Assembly (NCBI RefSeq): GCF_032917945.1
Contig: NZ_CP136624.1
Span: forward strand, 2,976,001 to 3,040,000
Source of the DNA: Bradyrhizobium sp. sBnM-33
GTDB taxonomy: Bacteria > Pseudomonadota > Alphaproteobacteria > Rhizobiales > Xanthobacteraceae
Length of the DNA: 64,000 nt
Direction of reading: 5' to 3'
Shown here one piece after another: positions 7,193 to 16,964 of this stretch (its first letter is position 1; each line of letters begins with the position of its first letter). The position numbers were made by a program, and so were the translations under genes. The notes under the pieces are model-generated. The model did no database searches. It was given only the letters and a program-made list of their open reading frames with translations, and was not told the origin of the DNA.

Positions 7193-8416
7193 TCACGAAT
7201 TCACATGCACGAAATCCCGCAGCAGCGGATAGATATCGTTGTTCCAGCGCTTGCCGGAGAACACGCCGTAATGGCCGACGCCGGCCTGCATGTGGTGGAC
7301 CTTGCGATAGGCGCGCACGCCGGTGCAGAGGTCCTGCGCGGCCAGCGTCTGGCCGATCGAACAGATGTCGTCCTTCTCGCCTTCGACCGTCATCAACCCC
7401 ATGCGCCGGATCGCGGCCGGGCTCACCGGCCGGCCGCGATGCATCAGTTTGCCTTGCGGCAAGAGATGCTCCTGAAACACGTCGCGCACGGTTTCGATGT
7501 AGAATTCCGCTGGCAGGTCCATCACGGCAAAATATTCGTCATAGAAGGTCTTGATCATCGCGGCCTTTTCCTTCTCGCCCTTGGCCAGATGATTGGCGAG
7601 GTCGATGTGCTGCTTGATGTGACGCTCCAGATTCATTGACACGAAAGCGGTAAGCTGCACGAAGCCGGGATAGACTTTTCGGAACGCGCCCTTGCACTGC
7701 ACCGGCACGTAATTGATCAGGTTTTTCTCGAACCAGTTGATTGGCTTGCTCTTGGCGAATTCGTTGACTTTGGTCGGCTGGATCCGGGTGTCGATCGGGC
7801 CGGCCATCAGGGTCAGCGTGGCCGGACGGGCGGGGTGATTGTCTTCCGACATCACGGCGGCCGCGGCCAGTGCCGATACCGATGGTTGGCAGATCGCCAC
7901 CATGTGCGCGCGAGGGCCGATCTTGTCGAGGAAGGTGATCAGGTGATCGGTGTAGTCCTCAAGGCCGAAGCGCCCATGGCCGAGCGGAATGTCGCGCGGG
8001 TTGTGCCAGTCGGTGATGTAGACGTCGTGGTCCTGCAGCAGCGTCTTCACGGTGCCGCGGAGCAATGTTGCGAAATGACCGGACATCGGCGCCACCAGTA
8101 ATAGCCGCGGCTGCTCCGGCGCGTTCTCCTTCTTGAAATGCAGCAGCGAGCCGAACGGGGTGGCGAAGGTGACTTCCTCGATTACCTCCAGCTCCTGGTT
8201 GCCGACCAGCACCCGGTCGATGCCATAGGCCGGCCGGTGATAGGTGAGGGAAGAGCGCGAGATCAATTCGAGCGAGGCGGCCAGCCGTCCGTACAATCTA
8301 TCCGAGACACCCTGCGGCACCAGATTGAGATATTTGAGCGCCGCCGCCGCCCCGGTCCGCCATGGCGACGTCAGATCCATGTGGTTCTGATAGGCTTGGT
8401 ACATCATTGACATCAT
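7193..8416 (-). CDS. phaZ: Intracellular polyhydroxyalkanoate depolymerase
   Basis: 407 residues, no signal peptide, alpha/beta-hydrolase fold. The nucleophile elbow reads AICQPSVSA with a cysteine at position 176 in place of serine, as in intracellular PHB depolymerases of the Ralstonia PhaZ1 type. The acid is likely in VEGEKDDI and the histidine in QAGVGHYGVFSG near the C-terminus. It breaks down stored polyhydroxybutyrate granules. Four Met codons lie within the first five codons, so the start could be 8416, 8413, 8407 or 8404; an AGGGGC sequence about 10 nt upstream favours 8416. Transcribed away from the GST gene. Confidence 0.93.
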   Translation of the reverse strand: MMSMMYQAYQNHMDLTSPWRTGAAAALKYLNLVPQGVSDRLYGRLAASLELISRSSLTYHRPAYGIDRVLVGNQELEVIEEVTFATPFGSLLHFKKENAPEQPRLLLVAPMSGHFATLLRGTVKTLLQDHDVYITDWHNPRDIPLGHGRFGLEDYTDHLITFLDKIGPRAHMVAICQPSVSALAAAAVMSEDNHPARPATLTLMAGPIDTRIQPTKVNEFAKSKPINWFEKNLINYVPVQCKGAFRKVYPGFVQLTAFVSMNLERHIKQHIDLANHLAKGEKEKAAMIKTFYDEYFAVMDLPAEFYIETVRDVFQEHLLPQGKLMHRGRPVSPAAIRRMGLMTVEGEKDDICSIGQTLAAQDLCTGVRAYRKVHHMQAGVGHYGVFSGKRWNNDIYPLLRDFVHVNS

Positions 8417-8594
8417 TCACATCAGCCCCTGTCCGGCGACGCCATGCAATATCGACGCCAGAGCCGGGCCGGCCGCCTCTAAAACTGGCACGTGGCTTGC
8501 TGTACAAATGACCGACGCACAGGCATTGGGCGGCGGCGCCGTAGGTCGTCCTTGCCTGGGCAAAGGCGTTTTGGGGTTCGAGGGAAGGGGCCAT

Positions 8595-9248
8595 ATGGCA
8601 AAGACCACACTGACCATCTCCAGCAAGAACTACTCGTCCTGGTCGCTGCGCGGCTGGCTGCTGGCGAAATTCTCCGGCCTCGAGTTCGAGGAGGTCATCA
8701 CCGCTCCCGACGATGCCTCGGCGCGGGCGGAAATCCTGCTGCTGTCGTCATCGATCCTGGTGCCGTGCCTGCGCCATGAGGGGGCCACCGTCTGGGATAC
8801 GCTGGCGATCGCGGAGTATCTCAACGAGGTTATGCCGGACGCCGGCCTGTTGCCGGCCGACCGCATCCGGCGCGCGCATTGCCGCTCGATTTGCGGCGAA
8901 ATCCATTCCGGCTTCACCACGCTGCGCGCCTCGCTGCCGGTTAACCTGAAGGGCCATTTCCCGGGCTTCAAGATCTGGTCGCGCGCGCAAGCCGACATCG
9001 ACCGGGTCTGCACCATCTGGCGCGAATGCCTCGCGGAGTCAGGCGGACCGTTCCTGTTCGGTGAACGCACCATGGCGGATGCGATGTACGCGCCCGTCGT
9101 CACCCGTTTCATCACCTATGACGTCAAGCTCGAACCCGCCCTTGCGGCCTACGCCAGTACCGTCATGGCGATGCCCGAGATGCAGCAATGGATCGAGGCT
9201 GCCAAGGGCGAGCCCGCCGATATCGAAGAACTCGAGGTCGAATATTAG
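8595..9248 (+). CDS. Glutathione S-transferase family protein
   Basis: 217 residues. The ATG at 8595 sits after an AGGGAAGGGG ribosome-binding site; the longer frame to 8508 is not needed. The N-terminal thioredoxin-like domain starts KTTLTISSKNYSSWSLRGW, with SSWS in the place of the catalytic Ser/Tyr region. The VPCLRHEGATVWDTLAIAEYL segment holds the cis-Pro and glutathione-contact region. An all-helical C-terminal domain follows, with ERTMADAMYAPVVTRF. Probably a cytosolic detoxification or isomerase-type GST; the substrate is unknown. Confidence 0.88.
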   Translation: MAKTTLTISSKNYSSWSLRGWLLAKFSGLEFEEVITAPDDASARAEILLLSSSILVPCLRHEGATVWDTLAIAEYLNEVMPDAGLLPADRIRRAHCRSICGEIHSGFTTLRASLPVNLKGHFPGFKIWSRAQADIDRVCTIWRECLAESGGPFLFGERTMADAMYAPVVTRFITYDVKLEPALAAYASTVMAMPEMQQWIEAAKGEPADIEELEVEY

Positions 9249-9556
9249 GCAGGCGCGGCGCGGCCTTGCCCGCCTCAAGGGCTCAGGGAGCGGGCAGGCT
9301 TGCTCAAGCCGGTGTCGGTCGCGACCTGTGTGCGGCTGGCCCGTTCGCCACTTTCCGCGAGTCGCTGAAACCGGATTCCTGCCTTGGGCCAAGCGGTTCA
9401 GCGCGCCGATGCCGGCCTGATCGCTGCATCGCAACGCGACTGGCGCGGATTTCGCATAGCAACATGCAGCCGTGAACGCGACGATGCGAGGCTGCCGAAA
9501 ATTTGGACGCTCTCCGCGTGGTCGCGTTCTCGCGAACAGGAACCGTGGAGGCTTCA
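9249..9556. other. Intergenic region, nothing recognised
   Basis: About 308 bp between the GST and cupin genes. No gene or clear repeat was seen; the GGAG before the cupin ATG is the only signal recognised. Confidence 0.4.
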
Positions 9557-9991
9557 ATGAACAAGCAGGCTATCGTCAGCAAATTCTCTCACGTCAAACC
9601 CGGCGATACCGAATTCAAGGGCGGAGGTCTGCGCGACTTCTTCCTGTATCGCGACCTCGGCATTGCCGACGCCACCGGCGGGCAGGTGATATGCCATCTG
9701 GTCAAGGCCAACCCCGACTTGCCGCCTGAAGAGGGCACCGGCTGGCACAAGCACGAATGCGAATTCCAGATCGTCATCATGACCAAGGGCTGGGCGCGCT
9801 TCATGTATGAGGACAAGTCGACCCTGGTGCAGGCCGGCGATGTCGTGCACCAACGGCCCGGCATCACGCATTACCTGTACGATTACTCGGAGGACATGGA
9901 GTACCTCGAGATCGTCAGCCCCGCCGACTTCAAGACCGTCGATGTGCCGCCTGCCGTCGACAAGGTGCCGCCGCCCACGGCCTGGAGGTGA
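9557..9991 (+). CDS. Cupin domain protein
   Basis: 144 residues, starting at the ATG after GTGGAGG. No signal peptide. The cupin motif 1 is GWHKHECEFQIVIMTKGWARF (His-His-Glu set) and motif 2 contains AGDVVHQRPGITHYLYDYS with the last histidine, so a metal site is likely. It ends in a Pro-rich tail. Cytosolic, single-domain; function unknown. Distinct from the two secreted cupins at 18.1 and 50.3 kb. Confidence 0.85.
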   Translation: MNKQAIVSKFSHVKPGDTEFKGGGLRDFFLYRDLGIADATGGQVICHLVKANPDLPPEEGTGWHKHECEFQIVIMTKGWARFMYEDKSTLVQAGDVVHQRPGITHYLYDYSEDMEYLEIVSPADFKTVDVPPAVDKVPPPTAWR

Positions 9992-10216
9992 CCGCCATGT
10001 CATCCCCCGAGAAATTAACCTTGTCGTAGGCCGCTGGCCGCGGCCGATTGTTGTGGTGCTTGATGTGGTGCGCCTGGTGGGATGGCGCCCGACATCTAGC
10101 CGTGAACAGAGGAGTACGGCGCCAAATCACTGATTCGGGCGCGGTTCGTTCCATCGCTGTTCCGAACCTTAAAGTTCCGCGCGCGGCCATCGGATTTTGA
10201 CACAATCTGCGACAGG

Positions 10217-10450
10217 TCAAGGCCTGTCCGCGGCGTTTTCAGATCTCGGCCGCGGCAGTCGCCAACCGACCACCGTGGCCTCGACCATGCCGCCAGTCCT
10301 GTCATTACGCCATTGACCGTCGATCCAGCGGCAGGCGAAGGGCAGTTGATAGGTTCCGCTGTGATCCTCGCAAAGAACTTCCACCGGCAGGTTCGCCGGC
10401 GGGTCCCCGTTGCCGTCGAACTGCGCCAGTCGTTTTTCACGCGTTGCCAT
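10217..10450 (-). CDS. Small conserved-looking hypothetical protein
   Basis: 77 residues from ATG 10450, which has TGGAGA upstream; a longer frame to 10531 lacks such a site. The sequence begins MATREKRLAQFDGNGDPPAN, has one central cysteine (VEVLCEDHSGTYQLPFACRW carries two in all) and ends Arg/Pro-rich. Composition and codon use look coding. No domain was recognised. Confidence 0.65.
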   Translation of the reverse strand: MATREKRLAQFDGNGDPPANLPVEVLCEDHSGTYQLPFACRWIDGQWRNDRTGGMVEATVVGWRLPRPRSENAADRP

Positions 10451-10640
10451 ACAATCAATCTCCACTGCCGCAGCCGGCAAACACACCGACGTGCGGCGAA
10501 ATCCATCCACCGTTAACGGAATGAAGCACAACGCCTGAATGAGGTATCAGTATGGTATCTCTGCGAACGGGGCCCTGCTTTGCGCAAATTGCCGTGATAG
10601 ACGTTCCCCTGCGTGAGATGCTTTTGGAACGAGGATTTTG

Positions 10641-11033
10641 ATGATTGCTCCGACGCCCAGGACCACTATCGTCGCCATCGCACTGCTGATGGTTTTGTTG
10701 TCGGAGACGGTCCACGCGCAGGACGTTCCCGGCATTGAGATCTGCACCGTCGAAAAAACCATGGAGCGGCGCACCTCTTGCCTGCAGAGCAATGTCGACT
10801 TCCTGCAGAAGACGATCACAAAACTCACCACAGATCATCAGCAGAAGATTGATGCCGCCAACCGGCAGATCGAGGCGCTGAAGAACGCGGTGATCGGCTT
10901 GCAGAAGCTCGTCGTCGAGCTGCAGGCGGCACAGAGCAAGGCGGCGGAGGATGCGAAGAAGACCGCTGCGCCTGCCACGAAGGATGCCCCACCTGCTGCA
11001 AAGGATGCCGCCCCGAAGGACGGCACGAAGTGA
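10641..11033 (+). CDS. Secreted small coiled-coil protein
   Basis: 130 residues from ATG 10641, with GAACGAGGA upstream. A signal peptide (about 1-26, cut after VHA) is followed by two cysteines (EICTVEKTMERRTSCLQ). A heptad-like helix then runs from about residue 50 to 100 (FLQKTITKLTTDHQQKI and ALKNAVIGLQKLVVELQ). The tail is Lys/Ala/Pro-rich with repeated AxKDAxPA motifs. Periplasmic; function unknown. Confidence 0.75.
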   Translation: MIAPTPRTTIVAIALLMVLLSETVHAQDVPGIEICTVEKTMERRTSCLQSNVDFLQKTITKLTTDHQQKIDAANRQIEALKNAVIGLQKLVVELQAAQSKAAEDAKKTAAPATKDAPPAAKDAAPKDGTK

Positions 11034-11437
11034 TCCGGCTTTGAGCAAGTTGCCTGTTCGTGCGTGCCGGGTAAGGCACGGAGGCCTGCAACTTCAGCCG
11101 CCGCTGCGGCACACTTTAGAATCAATGGCGTGGATGTAGGATCGACCTTGATCAATGAAGCTTGGCCGTTCGCTTCGTATGCGGCGCAACAAGCTGCCCC
11201 GCGCTTCCGCGTCCTTGTGTTGATGGCAGAAGAGGAACATGCGCGCGAGCGGACTCGTTGGAGGCCTGGAGGTTTCCTCAACGAGTCCGCAACCGCCGCC
11301 GCTGCCTTGATACCGCGCAGAAGACCCTTACGAATCCCGGCAACAGAGTCTGTAACGAAGCGAACACAACGATTGCGGAACTCGTGCTATGTTGTAACGG
11401 AGATACATTGTCTTGCGCCAGAATCTATCGCCGGCGG
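11034..11437. other. Intergenic region, nothing recognised
   Basis: About 404 bp between convergent genes. Open frames here have no ribosome-binding sites, no family resemblance and coding-unlike composition. No repeat family or hairpin terminator was recognised. Confidence 0.4.
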
Positions 11438-12544
11438 TTATGACACGCGGTATTGCTCCATAACGGCCTTATCCGGTTCGTAACCGAGTCCCGCCCCCTG
11501 CGGCACCTCCACATCGCCATTGGCATCGACGTCGATGCGACCGCGCCACAAGCAGGCGGCGCGTTTCATGGAGAACACCTCGACGAAGGTTGCGTCGTCG
11601 CGCAGCGACATCAATTGCAGCGTCGCCAGGAAGCCCGGCCCGAAATACGGCGAATGCGGCGCAAGCCTGACGCCGAGTTCGTCGGCGAGGTCGACGACCT
11701 TCAGATACTCCGTGATGCCCCCGACCTTGATGACGGAGGGTTGCGCATGGCTCACCGCGCCCGCGTTCATCATCTGCCTGAACTGATGAACCGTGCAGGC
11801 ATTCTCGCCGGCCGCAACGTTGAGCCCGCCTTTGGTGCGCACTTCGGCCAGCGTTGCAAAATCTTCCGGTGGCCAGACCGGCTCCTCCAGGAACATCGGC
11901 GCGGCGTCGCGGCAGGAATGCGCGAAGGCAATTGCATCCTCGCCATTCAGCGGACAGTTCAAGTCGACCATCAGTGGAATGCCCGGACCGATCGCCTGCC
12001 GCGCGGCGAATACTGCTGATGTCGTGGTCTCATGCAATTTGATCGCCTTGTAGCCCTGCTGCAGCGCGGTCTCGCATCCGCTTGCGATCAGCTCGGGCTT
12101 TCCGATCCGCAGCAGGCTCGCATAGGCGGGAATCCGAGTGCGCCTGGCCTCGCCGATCAGCCGGTGCAACGGCACGCCCTTCGCTTTGGCGGCAAGATCC
12201 CACATAGCGATATCGAGCGCCGATATCGCGAACATGGTGATGCCATAGCGGCCGAACAGATGCAGGTTGCGCTGGATCTGTTCCATGAAGGCGGGAATTC
12301 CGGCCGCTTCTGGAACTTCCTGTCCCTGCGCTTGCGGCGCGATCATTTCTTCTATGGCGGCGTAGCTGGTTCGCGGACAAACATAGGCGAAGGCATCGCC
12401 CCAGCCGGTGAGGCCGGCGTCGGTCGAAACCTCGATCATGACGATTTCCAGGGCCGAGATGGCGGACGCGCCCTGCTTGAAACTAGCCACCCCGGCGTCA
12501 TAGGGAATCCGGATGTGGTGGGCCCGAACTTTCGTGATGAGCAT
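11438..12544 (-). CDS. Mandelate racemase/muconate lactonizing enzyme family protein
   Basis: 368 residues, enolase superfamily. The N-terminal capping domain (about 1-125) starts MLITKVRAHHIRIPYDAG. The barrel carries the ordered metal and base motifs: YKAIKLHE on strand 2, LMVDLNCP (first Asp ligand), MFLEEPVWP (Glu), VAAGENAC (Glu), QPSVIKVGG, and LAPHSPYFGPG late in the barrel. It should abstract a proton alpha to a carboxylate, as in sugar-acid dehydratases or racemases. The substrate is not readable. Divergent from the AraC-type regulator at 12663, which may control it. Confidence 0.87.
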   Translation of the reverse strand: MLITKVRAHHIRIPYDAGVASFKQGASAISALEIVMIEVSTDAGLTGWGDAFAYVCPRTSYAAIEEMIAPQAQGQEVPEAAGIPAFMEQIQRNLHLFGRYGITMFAISALDIAMWDLAAKAKGVPLHRLIGEARRTRIPAYASLLRIGKPELIASGCETALQQGYKAIKLHETTTSAVFAARQAIGPGIPLMVDLNCPLNGEDAIAFAHSCRDAAPMFLEEPVWPPEDFATLAEVRTKGGLNVAAGENACTVHQFRQMMNAGAVSHAQPSVIKVGGITEYLKVVDLADELGVRLAPHSPYFGPGFLATLQLMSLRDDATFVEVFSMKRAACLWRGRIDVDANGDVEVPQGAGLGYEPDKAVMEQYRVS

Positions 12545-12662
12545 GGCACCCTCCCAAAGCGTTCCCTACCTTGTCAGTGGCATGATCGAAGAGCAAGGAC
12601 TGTCAAACGAAGCGCGGCGCAACCACCGATAATACCAATGCTTCGCATGAGAGCTGTCAGTC

Positions 12663-13496
12663 ATGAATCCGGCCCAGAAAGCGCTCTGGTACATCGAAAG
12701 CCATCTCGCCGACCCGCTTACGCTCGATGAGATTGCTAATATTGCCGGCGTCTCGCGCTTCCATCTGGTGCGTGCGTTTGCCGCCGCGACCGGCGTTTCG
12801 GTCATGCGCTATGTGCGCGCTCGCAGGCTCAGCAAGGCGGCGCGTGCGCTGGCTGCCGGGGCGCCCGATATCCTCAGCCTCGCATTGGATGCGGACTACA
12901 GCTCTCACGAAGCTTTCACCCGCGCGTTCCGCGACCATTTCGGCACAACGCCCGAAGCGGTCCGCGCCGCAACGTCGCTCGACCATCTCAAGCTTCAGGA
13001 GCCAATCGTCATGGATTCAACCGCACTCGATCATCTCAAGCCTCCGCGTTTTGAGACCAGCAAGCCGTTGCTGATCGCTGGCATCAGCGAGCGCTGCACG
13101 CATGAGAACGGCGGCGCTGGCATTCCGAACCAGTGGCAGAAGTTTCACCAGACCGTCGACGACATCCCGGACCGGGTCGGAAAAGTAGCCTACGGCGTCT
13201 GCTGTAATGGCGACGATTCCGGCTTCGACTACATCGCCGGCGTCGAGGTGGCAGACTTCTCCGACCTGCCGCGCGAATTCGCCCGCGTGCGGATTCCGGA
13301 GCAGAAATATGCGGTGTTCACCCACACGGAGCACATCTCGACTATCCGTCGCACCGTCAACACGATCTGGAATCACTGGCTGCCGGTATCCGGCATGAAG
13401 GCGGCAGATGCGCCGAGCTTCGAGCGCTACGACGAGAATTTCGATCCCGCCACCGGCAATGGCGGGCTGGAGATATGGATACCGGTGAAGGAGTAA
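12663..13496 (+). CDS. AraC-family regulator with GyrI-like effector domain
   Basis: 277 residues. Residues 1-105 are two helix-turn-helix units of AraC type (LTLDEIANIAGVSRFHLVRAF and the second unit with YSSHEAFTRAFRDHFGTTP). From about residue 125 a GyrI-like small-molecule-binding domain follows, ending GGLEIWIPVKE. This order (DNA-binding first) is that of Rob-type regulators, which respond to small hydrophobic or cationic compounds. It is transcribed divergently from the enolase-superfamily gene, with about 118 bp between starts. Confidence 0.88.
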   Translation: MNPAQKALWYIESHLADPLTLDEIANIAGVSRFHLVRAFAAATGVSVMRYVRARRLSKAARALAAGAPDILSLALDADYSSHEAFTRAFRDHFGTTPEAVRAATSLDHLKLQEPIVMDSTALDHLKPPRFETSKPLLIAGISERCTHENGGAGIPNQWQKFHQTVDDIPDRVGKVAYGVCCNGDDSGFDYIAGVEVADFSDLPREFARVRIPEQKYAVFTHTEHISTIRRTVNTIWNHWLPVSGMKAADAPSFERYDENFDPATGNGGLEIWIPVKE

Positions 13497-13644
13497 CGCC
13501 GCCGCAATGCTGCCCTGCGCCGCTTCATTGCCCGTGATTGCTTGGCAAGCCAAACCGACTTTGCCATAACAGCCGCAACGAATTGTTGCGCGTGCGGGGC
13601 CGAGCCAAAATCCGCCTGCAGCCAAAAGCAAGCCGGGAGGATTC

Positions 13645-14571
13645 ATGGCCGATATCCGCGTTCTCGCCACCGATCTGGAGTTTCCGGAAGGCCCGGTCGT
13701 CATGCCGGACGGATCGGTGGTGCTGGTCGAGATCCGGGGCAAGCGGCTGACGCGGGTTTATCCTGACGGGCGCAAGGAGGTCGTCGCGCAAATTCCGGGT
13801 GGCCCCAATGGCGCTGCGCTCGGCCCTGACGGCAAGATGTACATCTGCAACAATGGCGGCTTTAGCTGGATTCCGACCGGCAAGATGATCATGCCGGGGC
13901 CACAGCCGGATGATTATCAGGGCGGCTCGATCCAGCGCGTGGATCTGCAGAGCGGCAAGGTCGAGACCGTCGTCACCAAATGCGGCGAGCACGCCTTGCG
14001 GGGCCCCAACGACCTGGTGTTCGACAAGCACGGCGGCCTCTGGTTCTCCGATTTGGGCAAACGCCGCGCCCGCGAGATGGATGTCGGGGCGTTCTATTAC
14101 GTCAAGCCGGGCATGACGGAGATCGTCGAGGCCGTGCACGGCGTGCTGCCCGCCAACGGCATCGGCCTGTCGCCGGACGAGAAGACCGTGTACATCGCGG
14201 AGACGCCGACCGCGCGGTTGTGGGCCTATGAGATCTCCGAGCCCGGCACCATCAAGCCGCGTGACGTGATCTACCGCGGCGAGCGCGGCAAGCCGATCGC
14301 GGGACTGGGCGGTTACCAGATGTTCGACTCGATGGCGGTGGAGGCCAACGGCAATGTCTGCGTGGCAACGCTGGTCTCGGGCTGCATCTCGGTGATCGCA
14401 CCCGACGGCACCCTCGTTGAGCAGGTGCCGACCGGCGATCGCGTCACCACCAATATCGCATTCGGTGGGCCGGAGCTGAAGACGGCGTACATCACGCTCT
14501 CGGGCAAGGGCGAGTTGATCGCGATGGACTGGGCGCGGCCAGGGCTGGCGCTGAATTTTTTGAACAAGTGA
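13645..14571 (+). CDS. SMP-30/gluconolactonase family protein
   Basis: 308 residues, with GGGAGG upstream of ATG 13645. A six-bladed beta-propeller of SMP-30/LRE type is indicated by LEFPEGPVVMPDGSVVLVEI (metal Glu), GGPNGAALGPDGKMYICNNGG, LRGPNDLVFDKHGGLWFSDLG (metal Asn/Asp) and ANGIGLSPDEKTVYIAET. The family hydrolyses sugar or other lactones using one divalent metal. No signal peptide, so cytosolic. It could open a lactone made by nearby dehydrogenase-type enzymes, but this is inference. Confidence 0.88.
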   Translation: MADIRVLATDLEFPEGPVVMPDGSVVLVEIRGKRLTRVYPDGRKEVVAQIPGGPNGAALGPDGKMYICNNGGFSWIPTGKMIMPGPQPDDYQGGSIQRVDLQSGKVETVVTKCGEHALRGPNDLVFDKHGGLWFSDLGKRRAREMDVGAFYYVKPGMTEIVEAVHGVLPANGIGLSPDEKTVYIAETPTARLWAYEISEPGTIKPRDVIYRGERGKPIAGLGGYQMFDSMAVEANGNVCVATLVSGCISVIAPDGTLVEQVPTGDRVTTNIAFGGPELKTAYITLSGKGELIAMDWARPGLALNFLNK

Positions 14572-14579
14572 ACCATCCA

Positions 14580-14664
14580 CGTCATTGCGAGCGAAGCGAA
14601 GCAATCCATGCGACCACACGGGGATAGATGGATTGCTTCGTCGCTTTGCTCCTCGCAATGACGG
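14580..14664. repeat. Palindromic repeat family B, copy 2
   Basis: CGTCATTGCGAGCGAAGCGA ... CTCGCAATGACGG with GAAGCAATCCATG and GATGGATTGCTTCG arms. Same family as 7050-7170 but with a shorter centre. Confidence 0.75.
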
Positions 14665-14685
14665 TGGAGAGAGCGGAGTTTACCG

Positions 14686-15279
14686 ATGGCCTTTCTTGAA
14701 CCGGTCACCCTTCGCGGCGAGTACGCGCGGCTGGAGCCGCTCTCGCACGATCACATCAACGGGCTCACGGAAGCCGTAAGCGACGGCGAGCTCTGGAAGC
14801 TCTGGTACACCTTCATTCCGACAGCCGAAAACATGAAAAAGGAAATCGACCGCCGGCTCGGCCTGTTCGCGGCCGGCACGATGCTGCCGTTCACGGTGTT
14901 CGATGCCGAGGGCAAGGTCGCGGGCATGACGACCTACATGAACGTCGATGCCGCCAACCGGCGCGTCGAGATCGGCTCGACCTGGTACGCCAAGCGCGTG
15001 CAGCGCAGCGCGCTCAATACGCAGTGCAAATTGCTGCTGTTGACGCACGCATTCGAGAAGTTGAATTGCATTGCGGTGGAGTTCCGCACCCATTTCTTCA
15101 ATCACCAGAGCCGGCGCGGCATCGAGCGCCTCGGCGCCAAGCAGGACGGCATCCTGAGGAGCCACCAGATCGCGCCAAACGGGACGTTGCGCGACACCGT
15201 CGTTTACAGCATCATTGCCAGCGAATGGCCGACGGTGAAGGCGCATCTCACCTATCAACTCAACGACAAGCCGCGGTAA
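14686..15279 (+). CDS. GNAT family N-acetyltransferase (RimJ/RimL-like)
   Basis: 197 residues. The start MAFLEPVTLRGEYARLEPLS resembles the RimJ/RimL branch. The middle has VAGMTTYMNVDAANRRVEIG and TWYAKRVQRSALNTQCKLLL, corresponding to the beta4 and acetyl-CoA-binding region, then HAFEKLNCIAVEFRTHFFN. It likely acetylates an amino group of a small molecule or protein. The GMC oxidoreductase gene starts 25 bp downstream, so they may be co-transcribed. Confidence 0.85.
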   Translation: MAFLEPVTLRGEYARLEPLSHDHINGLTEAVSDGELWKLWYTFIPTAENMKKEIDRRLGLFAAGTMLPFTVFDAEGKVAGMTTYMNVDAANRRVEIGSTWYAKRVQRSALNTQCKLLLLTHAFEKLNCIAVEFRTHFFNHQSRRGIERLGAKQDGILRSHQIAPNGTLRDTVVYSIIASEWPTVKAHLTYQLNDKPR

Positions 15280-15304
15280 GTAAAGCCGCGCCAGAAACGA
15301 GACG

Positions 15305-16948
15305 ATGGAAACGTTCGATTATGTGATTATCGGCGCGGGCTCCGCGGGAAGCGTGCTCGCCAACCGGCTCAGCGAAGATTCTTCCAGCCGCGTCTGCGTG
15401 CTCGAAGCGGGTGGCAAGGACTGGCATCCCTACATCCATCTGCCGGCCGGCTTCATCAAGACGTTCCACATGAAGAGCGTCAACTGGGCCTACCAGCAGG
15501 AGCCGGGGCCGTGGACCGGCGGGCGCAGCATCTACGCGCCGCGCGGCAAGACGCTGGGCGGTTCTTCGTCCATCAACGGCCATATCTACAACCGTGGCCA
15601 GCGCCAGGATTTCGACACCTGGGCGCAGCTTGGCAATCGCGGCTGGGGCTATCCGGACGTGCTGCCCTATTTCAAGCGGCTGGAGTGCCGCGTCGGCGAC
15701 TGTGACGAGACCTATCGCGGCCGCGAAGGCAGCCTGATCGTCACGACCATGGACTGGAAGGACCCGCTCTGCGAGGCCTTTATGGAGGGCGCCGTCAGCC
15801 TCGGGATCCCGCGTAATCCCGATTATAACGCGGAGATTCAGGAGGGCGTGTCCTACTGCCAGCGCACCATCCAGAACGGCCTGCGCATGAGCGCGGCGAA
15901 GGCGTTTCTGCATCCGGCACGGAAGCGGGGCAACGTCGATGTGCGCACCCATGCGCATGTCACTAACATCATCTTCGAGGGCAAGCGCGCCGTCGGCGTG
16001 CGCTATCTCCGGGGCGGTAAGGGCGGCGTGCCGGTCGAAGTGCGGGCCAACAAGGAAGTCATTCTGTCCGGTGGCGCCTATAACTCGCCGCAGGTGCTGC
16101 AACTGTCCGGCGTCGGCTCGCCCGAATTGCTGCAATCGCACGGCATCGAGGTCCGTCACGCGCTGCCTGGCGTCGGCGAGGGCCTGCAGGACCATTACGC
16201 GCCGCGCTCAGTCGCACGCGTCAAGAACATCAGGACCATCAATGAACTCAGGCGCGGCCTTAGTCTCTGGGTCGAGGCGCTGAAATGGGCGACGACCCGG
16301 CGCGGGCTGCTCTCGCTGTCGCCGACCATGGTTTATTGCTTCTGGCATTCCGGCGAGACCACCGAAAGCTCGGACCTGCAGCTCACCTTTACGCCGGCGA
16401 GCTACAAGGAAGGCGTGCAGGGCCAGCTCGAGGACGAGCCCGGCATGACCGTTGCCTCATGGCAGCAGCGCCCGGAGAGCCGCGGCTATGTCCGCATCCG
16501 CTCCGCCGATCCGTTCGCGCCGCCAATCATTCAGACCAATTATCTGGTGGAAGAGATCGACCGCCGCGTCGTCGTCGCTGGCATGAAGCTGGCGCGCCGG
16601 CTGCTCGCGTCCAAGCCGCTCGCGCCCTATTACGCCTATGAAGATTTCCCGGGGCCGAAGGTGCAGAGCGACGACGAATTCTTGGCGGCCGCCACCGAGC
16701 GCGGCACCACCACGTTCCATCCCGGCTGCACCTGCCGGATGGGACCGGCGGATGCCAAATGGGCCGTGGTCGACGACCAGTTGCGCTTGCACGGCCTGCA
16801 GGGCCTGCGCGTGGTCGATGCCTCGATCATGCCGCGGATGATTTCGGCCAATCTCAACGCCTCGACGCTGATGATTGCCGACAAGGCCTCCGACAAGATC
16901 CGCGGCAAGACCGCGCTGGAAGCGGTGAGATTCCCGGTGTCGGCCTAG
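15305..16948 (+). CDS. GMC family FAD-dependent oxidoreductase (choline dehydrogenase-like)
   Basis: 547 residues, the usual length. FAD-binding motif DYVIIGAGSAGSVLANRLSE at the N-terminus, GMC signature around GKTLGGSSSINGHIYNRG, the second signature SGGAYNSPQVLQLSGVG, and the C-terminal catalytic region with FHPGCTCRMG (active His) and SANLNAST (Asn). It oxidises a primary or secondary alcohol. Substrate is unknown; choline dehydrogenase-like is only the subfamily label. A small unknown gene follows 16 bp downstream. Confidence 0.92.
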   Translation: METFDYVIIGAGSAGSVLANRLSEDSSSRVCVLEAGGKDWHPYIHLPAGFIKTFHMKSVNWAYQQEPGPWTGGRSIYAPRGKTLGGSSSINGHIYNRGQRQDFDTWAQLGNRGWGYPDVLPYFKRLECRVGDCDETYRGREGSLIVTTMDWKDPLCEAFMEGAVSLGIPRNPDYNAEIQEGVSYCQRTIQNGLRMSAAKAFLHPARKRGNVDVRTHAHVTNIIFEGKRAVGVRYLRGGKGGVPVEVRANKEVILSGGAYNSPQVLQLSGVGSPELLQSHGIEVRHALPGVGEGLQDHYAPRSVARVKNIRTINELRRGLSLWVEALKWATTRRGLLSLSPTMVYCFWHSGETTESSDLQLTFTPASYKEGVQGQLEDEPGMTVASWQQRPESRGYVRIRSADPFAPPIIQTNYLVEEIDRRVVVAGMKLARRLLASKPLAPYYAYEDFPGPKVQSDDEFLAAATERGTTTFHPGCTCRMGPADAKWAVVDDQLRLHGLQGLRVVDASIMPRMISANLNASTLMIADKASDKIRGKTALEAVRFPVSA

Positions 16949-16964
16949 CATTGGCACGAGGAGC